Shown here: in pieces, positions 5,581 through 5,816 of the stretch
How positions within the stretch are numbered: position 1 is the first letter of the stretch
How the letters are laid out: each line of letters opens with the position of its first letter
Assembly: GCA_023251275.1 (NCBI GenBank)
Contig: JAHEZC010000081.1
Location: forward strand, 1-5,816
Source: Parafilimonas sp.
Lineage (GTDB): Bacteria; Bacteroidota; Bacteroidia; Chitinophagales; Chitinophagaceae
DNA: 5,816 nucleotides
Direction of reading: 5' to 3'
Notes under the pieces: model-generated
What the model saw: the letters and a program-made list of their open reading frames with translations, nothing else
Told to the model about the DNA's origin: nothing
The model's database searches: none
Position numbers and translations under genes: made by a program

Positions 5581-5816
5581 ATGAGCATTCAACAGGAAAA
5601 CCGTTTTCAGGCGATCATTTCCCATGCAAAAGAATATGGCTTTGTATTTCCCGGGAGTGAAATTTATGATGGCTTAAGCGCAGTATATGATTATGGTCCT
5701 TATGGCTCTGAGCTTAAAAAAAATATACGCGACTACTGGTGGAAAAGCATGACACAGATGCATGAAAATATCGTTGGTATTGATGCAGCCATTTTTATGC
5801 ATCCCACCACGTGGAA
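5581..5816 (+). CDS. glyS: Glycine--tRNA ligase, N-terminal part only
   Basis: The first 78 codons of a gene cut by the right edge. The product begins MSIQQENRFQAIISHAKEYG and continues with FVFPGSEIYDGLSAVYDYGP, then ELKKNIRDYWWKSM and ENIVGIDAAIFMHP. This is the conserved N-terminus of the single-chain, homodimeric class II glycyl-tRNA synthetase (also called glyQS), which charges tRNA-Gly with glycine in the cytoplasm. It is not the split alpha/beta form. The part seen covers the start of the catalytic core, with the YGFVFP and DYGP motifs at residues 19-24 and 37-40. The ATG at 5581 gives the usual short lead-in of about 18 residues before YGFVFP. There is no Shine-Dalgarno sequence, and a strong promoter sits immediately upstream. 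It is probably an independent transcription unit, not co-transcribed with the gene ending at 5391. Confidence 0.96.
   Translation, partial: MSIQQENRFQAIISHAKEYGFVFPGSEIYDGLSAVYDYGPYGSELKKNIRDYWWKSMTQMHENIVGIDAAIFMHPTTW

Overview
The window looks like a piece of a Bacteroidota chromosome, most likely a Chitinophagaceae-type member of Sphingobacteriia/Chitinophagia. Three observations support this. There is an N-terminal fragment of a DUF5606 protein, a family typical of Bacteroidota. There are AT-rich spacers with TAnnTTTG-type promoter elements (the Bacteroidota -7 box) and no clear Shine-Dalgarno sequences. Two exported proteins have signal peptides ending in the Ala-Gln style common in this phylum. 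No tRNA, rRNA, CRISPR array, insertion sequence or phage gene is visible.

Layout. (1) Positions 1-479, minus strand: 5' part of a DUF5606 gene that runs off the left edge. (2) 480-623: 144-base divergent spacer with a split inverted repeat and only weak promoter-like boxes. (3) 624-1142, plus strand: small exported protein with an FDFWIGEWDV motif (DUF1579-like, probably a lipocalin-like beta-barrel). (4) 1143-1248: 106-base convergent spacer with no convincing terminator. (5) 1249-3078, minus strand: two-component pair, with the OmpR/PhoB-type response regulator transcribed first and a histidine kinase with almost no extracytoplasmic loop second. They are separated by an unusually long 102-base gap that can form two hairpins. 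(6) 3079-3210: 132-base divergent spacer with a TAnnTTTG box facing each way. (7) 3211-5391, plus strand: 726-residue exported protein with a long, apparently helical middle and a C-terminal domain that resembles a caspase-fold (clan CD) cysteine peptidase. (8) 5392-5580: 189-base spacer with a hairpin and an excellent Bacteroidota promoter. (9) 5581-5816, plus strand: start of glycyl-tRNA synthetase, cut by the right edge.

How they may work together. Only the regulator-kinase pair is a clear functional unit. The 726-residue protein shares a divergent promoter region with that pair, so it is a reasonable candidate target, but this is positional inference only. The DUF5606 gene and glycyl-tRNA synthetase look like ordinary core genes. 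The best candidate for something undescribed is the 726-residue protein, because of its H-x-G-H and G-S-C-G motifs and exported architecture.
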